DNA from: Tectiglobus sp051009975
GTDB taxonomy: Bacteria; Pseudomonadota; Alphaproteobacteria; Rhizobiales; Hyphomicrobiaceae
NCBI GenBank assembly: GCA_051009975.1
Contig: JBPCWA010000188.1
Span: forward strand, 1-6,706
Direction: 5' to 3'
Length of the DNA stretch: 6,706 nucleotides
Positions within the stretch are counted from its first letter, which is position 1. Each line of letters begins with the position of its first letter. The notes beneath the pieces were generated by a model. It did no database searches, was not told where the DNA came from, and was given only the letters and a program-made list of their open reading frames with translations. Of the stretch, positions 5,170 to 6,706 are shown piece by piece. The position numbers and the translations under genes are program-made.

Positions 5170-6453
5170 ATGCTCGCTTTGGCTTTTGTGTTATTCGCAC
5201 TACTTATCGTCGGCGTACCGATCGGTATCTCGCTGGCCGGTTCGACCGCAGTGATGGTGTTCTTTGATGATTTTCTCTCGTTTAGCACACTGTTTGAAGC
5301 GTTCTATATTTTTATTAGCAAATATACATTAATGGCTATTCCATTTTTTATCTATGCCGGATTTCTTATGGAAAAGACAGGCCTTGTGCGCGGCCTGTTC
5401 AATTTAGCTGATGCCCTGATCGGTTGGGTGCCGGGAGGTTTCGCCTATGCAACCCTCATTTCGGCCGTATTGTTTGGAGCAATCTCTGGCTCATCCACTG
5501 CCATGGCGGCGGCAATGAGCGTCATAGCCTATCCGGAAATGATCTCGCGCGGTTACCCTAAGTGGATGGCTGCGGGCGTTATTGCTTCGGCCGGCGGAAT
5601 TGCGTTGCTTATTCCGCCAAGCATTACGCTCATCTTGTTTGGTGTCATTACCGAAATTTCGATCGTGGATCTTTTCTTCGCTGGCGTTATCCCGGGTATA
5701 ATGCTCGCCATAAGTGACGCTGTCATAATTGTATGTGTGTCGATCTTTATCGTCAAATTACCTGCTGGCACCTTCGAGCTGCAGAAGTGTTGGACAGCAT
5801 TGAAAGAGGCGTTGCCGGCACTGCTCATGCCGGTTCTCGTCCTCGGCGGACTCTACGGTGGTCTCTTTACACCAACTGAGGCCGGCGCTGCCGCAGCTTG
5901 TTATGCGTTGGGATACGGTGTCTTTTTTAAGGGCAGGCCGTTCATTAAAGAACTCATGAATGTGACACGTCGCACCATGAACCTGACGGCGATCGTGTTT
6001 TTTCTTCTGGGATGCGTTGGTATTTTCCAGTTCTTTCTCGCTAATATGGGATGGCCACAAGAGATAGCGTCGTGGGCCGGATCGCTTGAGTTGTCGAAAT
6101 ATACATTCCTCTTCGCCCTGATGGCGACCCTTCTCTTGCTCTCTATGTGGTTAACAGGTGTCGCCATCTTGGTCTTGACCGTACCGATATACTATCCGGT
6201 GGCTCTGTCCCTCGGTGTTGATCCGGTGCACCTAGGTATTCTGACGGCGCTTTGCATAGAGATTGGAAGTGTTATCCCACCCGTTGGACTCAATCTTTTC
6301 GCTGTGAGTGGCGTAACAGGCTTGCCTGTGACCCAGGTTATAAAGGGCTCCTTCCCGTTCTGTATCTCCGACACAGTGGTTTTGATCATCGTATTATTGT
6401 TCCCACTGCTGGCCTTGTGGTTACCCAGCCAGTTGATAACTTCGCACTTCTAA
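5170..6453 (+). CDS. TRAP transporter large permease (DctM family)
   Basis: A 427-residue multi-pass inner-membrane protein, normal length for DctM, and the transport channel of the tripartite carrier (ion-gradient driven, usually sodium). Seen: an N-terminal helix LALAFVLFALLIVGVPIG; GAISGSSTAMAA (103-114) and LLIPPSI (146-152), the first-repeat hairpin region; GLFTPTEAGAAAACYAL (231-247); and GSVIPPVGLNLFAVSG (366-381), the second-repeat equivalent. The two PP motifs reflect the inverted-repeat architecture of the ion transporter superfamily. Start choice: ATG 5170 has CGGGAA eight bases upstream and begins the first helix directly, as in relatives. A TTG at 5137, adjoining the small permease stop, would add 11 residues but lacks a ribosome binding site. 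There is a 33-base gap from the small permease gene, so the two are clearly co-transcribed. Confidence 0.94.
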   Translation: MLALAFVLFALLIVGVPIGISLAGSTAVMVFFDDFLSFSTLFEAFYIFISKYTLMAIPFFIYAGFLMEKTGLVRGLFNLADALIGWVPGGFAYATLISAVLFGAISGSSTAMAAAMSVIAYPEMISRGYPKWMAAGVIASAGGIALLIPPSITLILFGVITEISIVDLFFAGVIPGIMLAISDAVIIVCVSIFIVKLPAGTFELQKCWTALKEALPALLMPVLVLGGLYGGLFTPTEAGAAAACYALGYGVFFKGRPFIKELMNVTRRTMNLTAIVFFLLGCVGIFQFFLANMGWPQEIASWAGSLELSKYTFLFALMATLLLLSMWLTGVAILVLTVPIYYPVALSLGVDPVHLGILTALCIEIGSVIPPVGLNLFAVSGVTGLPVTQVIKGSFPFCISDTVVLIIVLLFPLLALWLPSQLITSHF

Positions 6454-6592
6454 CAGCCAATCCTTCTGGGCGATCAATTCGCCGGAATTGGCGCGTCGCA
6501 GCAATGAATTAGCTGTGGCTGGCCCGCAAAAAAAAGCGTTTGACTCGGCTGACAACGTCGGCACGCGAATCTCAAGAAAAAAGGTCATTTAG
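6454..6592. other. Convergent intergenic region with weak hairpins and A-runs
   Basis: The transporter operon ends at 6453 and an opposing gene ends at 6593, so termination for both should lie here. CAATTC/GAATTG (6475-6480 and 6485-6490) forms a 6-bp hairpin with a 4-base loop; an alternative, GCCAATCC with GGAATTGGC (6456-6463 and 6484-6492), would need a bulge. Neither is followed by a T-run on the plus strand. Runs of eight A near 6530 and six A near 6577 are T-runs for the leftward gene, but no strong stem precedes them on that strand. No terminator is called with confidence. Confidence 0.45.
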
Positions 6593-6706
6593 CTATAAAT
6601 TGGATTGCCCGCCAGATGCTTCCATGACCTCCAGCGCACGCACTATGAGCGGATCGACACCGCGTTGGAGGTCCTCCAAACTATTGCGCAGTGAAATATC
6701 CGCGGG
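6593..6706 (-). CDS. C-terminal end of an unrecognised protein, 5' part outside window
   Basis: On the minus strand a frame enters from the right edge and runs 37 codons to TAG at 6593-6595. It ends in DLQRGVDPLIVRALEVMEASGGQSNL. The composition is protein-like (amphipathic helix DPLIVRALEVM). The layout also fits: it converges on the transporter operon and leaves a normal 139-base gap. The stretch DPLIVRALEVM loosely recalls the closing helix of several hydrolase families, including C-terminal processing peptidases, but this is far too little to assign a function. No start or ribosome binding site is in the window. The call as a real gene end rests on reading frame and context only. Confidence 0.5.
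   Translation of the reverse strand, partial: PADISLRNSLEDLQRGVDPLIVRALEVMEASGGQSNL

Noticed and set aside
4911..5267. Plus-strand open frame of 118 codons across the two permease genes
   Set aside because: It is an out-of-frame shadow of clear membrane-protein genes, with an Arg-rich translation.
6475..6490. Hairpin CAATTC-GCCG-GAATTG as operon terminator
   Set aside because: The stem is short and AT-rich and no T-run follows on the plus strand, so it does not meet the usual intrinsic terminator pattern.

Overview
The window looks like chromosomal or large-replicon DNA of a Gram-negative heterotroph, most likely an alphaproteobacterium (Rhizobiales/Hyphomicrobiales-like). This is inferred from the kinds of genes present: a secreted caspase-family protein, an amidase-signature enzyme and a three-part TRAP transporter. 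No rRNA or tRNA marker is available to confirm it, and no mobile element, integrase, CRISPR array or phage gene is visible.

Layout. (1) 1-839, minus strand: the first 279 codons of a periplasmic caspase-like (peptidase C14) protein with an intact His/Cys dyad, cut by the left window edge. (2) 840-1588: a 749-base divergent intergenic region with no convincing gene but several short tandem and inverted repeats. (3) 1589-2908, plus: a 439-residue amidase-signature hydrolase with Lys-Ser-Ser triad. (4) 2909-3345: an intergenic stretch with a 21-bp near-palindrome, a cluster of AGCCTC repeats, a GCCAAAAACT repeat and a likely promoter with a TATAAT box bracketed by GTCGACAG repeats. (5) 3346-6453, plus: a complete TRAP transporter operon (substrate-binding protein, 4-helix small permease, large permease) with a strong hairpin between its first two genes. 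(6) 6454-6592: a short convergent intergenic region. (7) 6593-6706, minus: the last 37 codons of an unrecognised gene entering from the right.

The TRAP system should bind a carboxylate-type solute in the periplasm and import it using an ion gradient. The amidase just upstream on the same strand could hydrolyse the imported amide or an amide-containing precursor. The 437-base gap and the separate putative promoter mean that co-transcription is not assured, so the functional link is an inference. The substrate cannot be named from sequence alone.

No clearly novel multi-gene system was found. The most interesting unexplained signals are in the intergenic DNA: each of the two larger gaps carries short tandem duplications, and some are placed where an operator would be expected. 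A weak trace of a LuxR-type helix-turn-helix lies between the amidase and the transporter.
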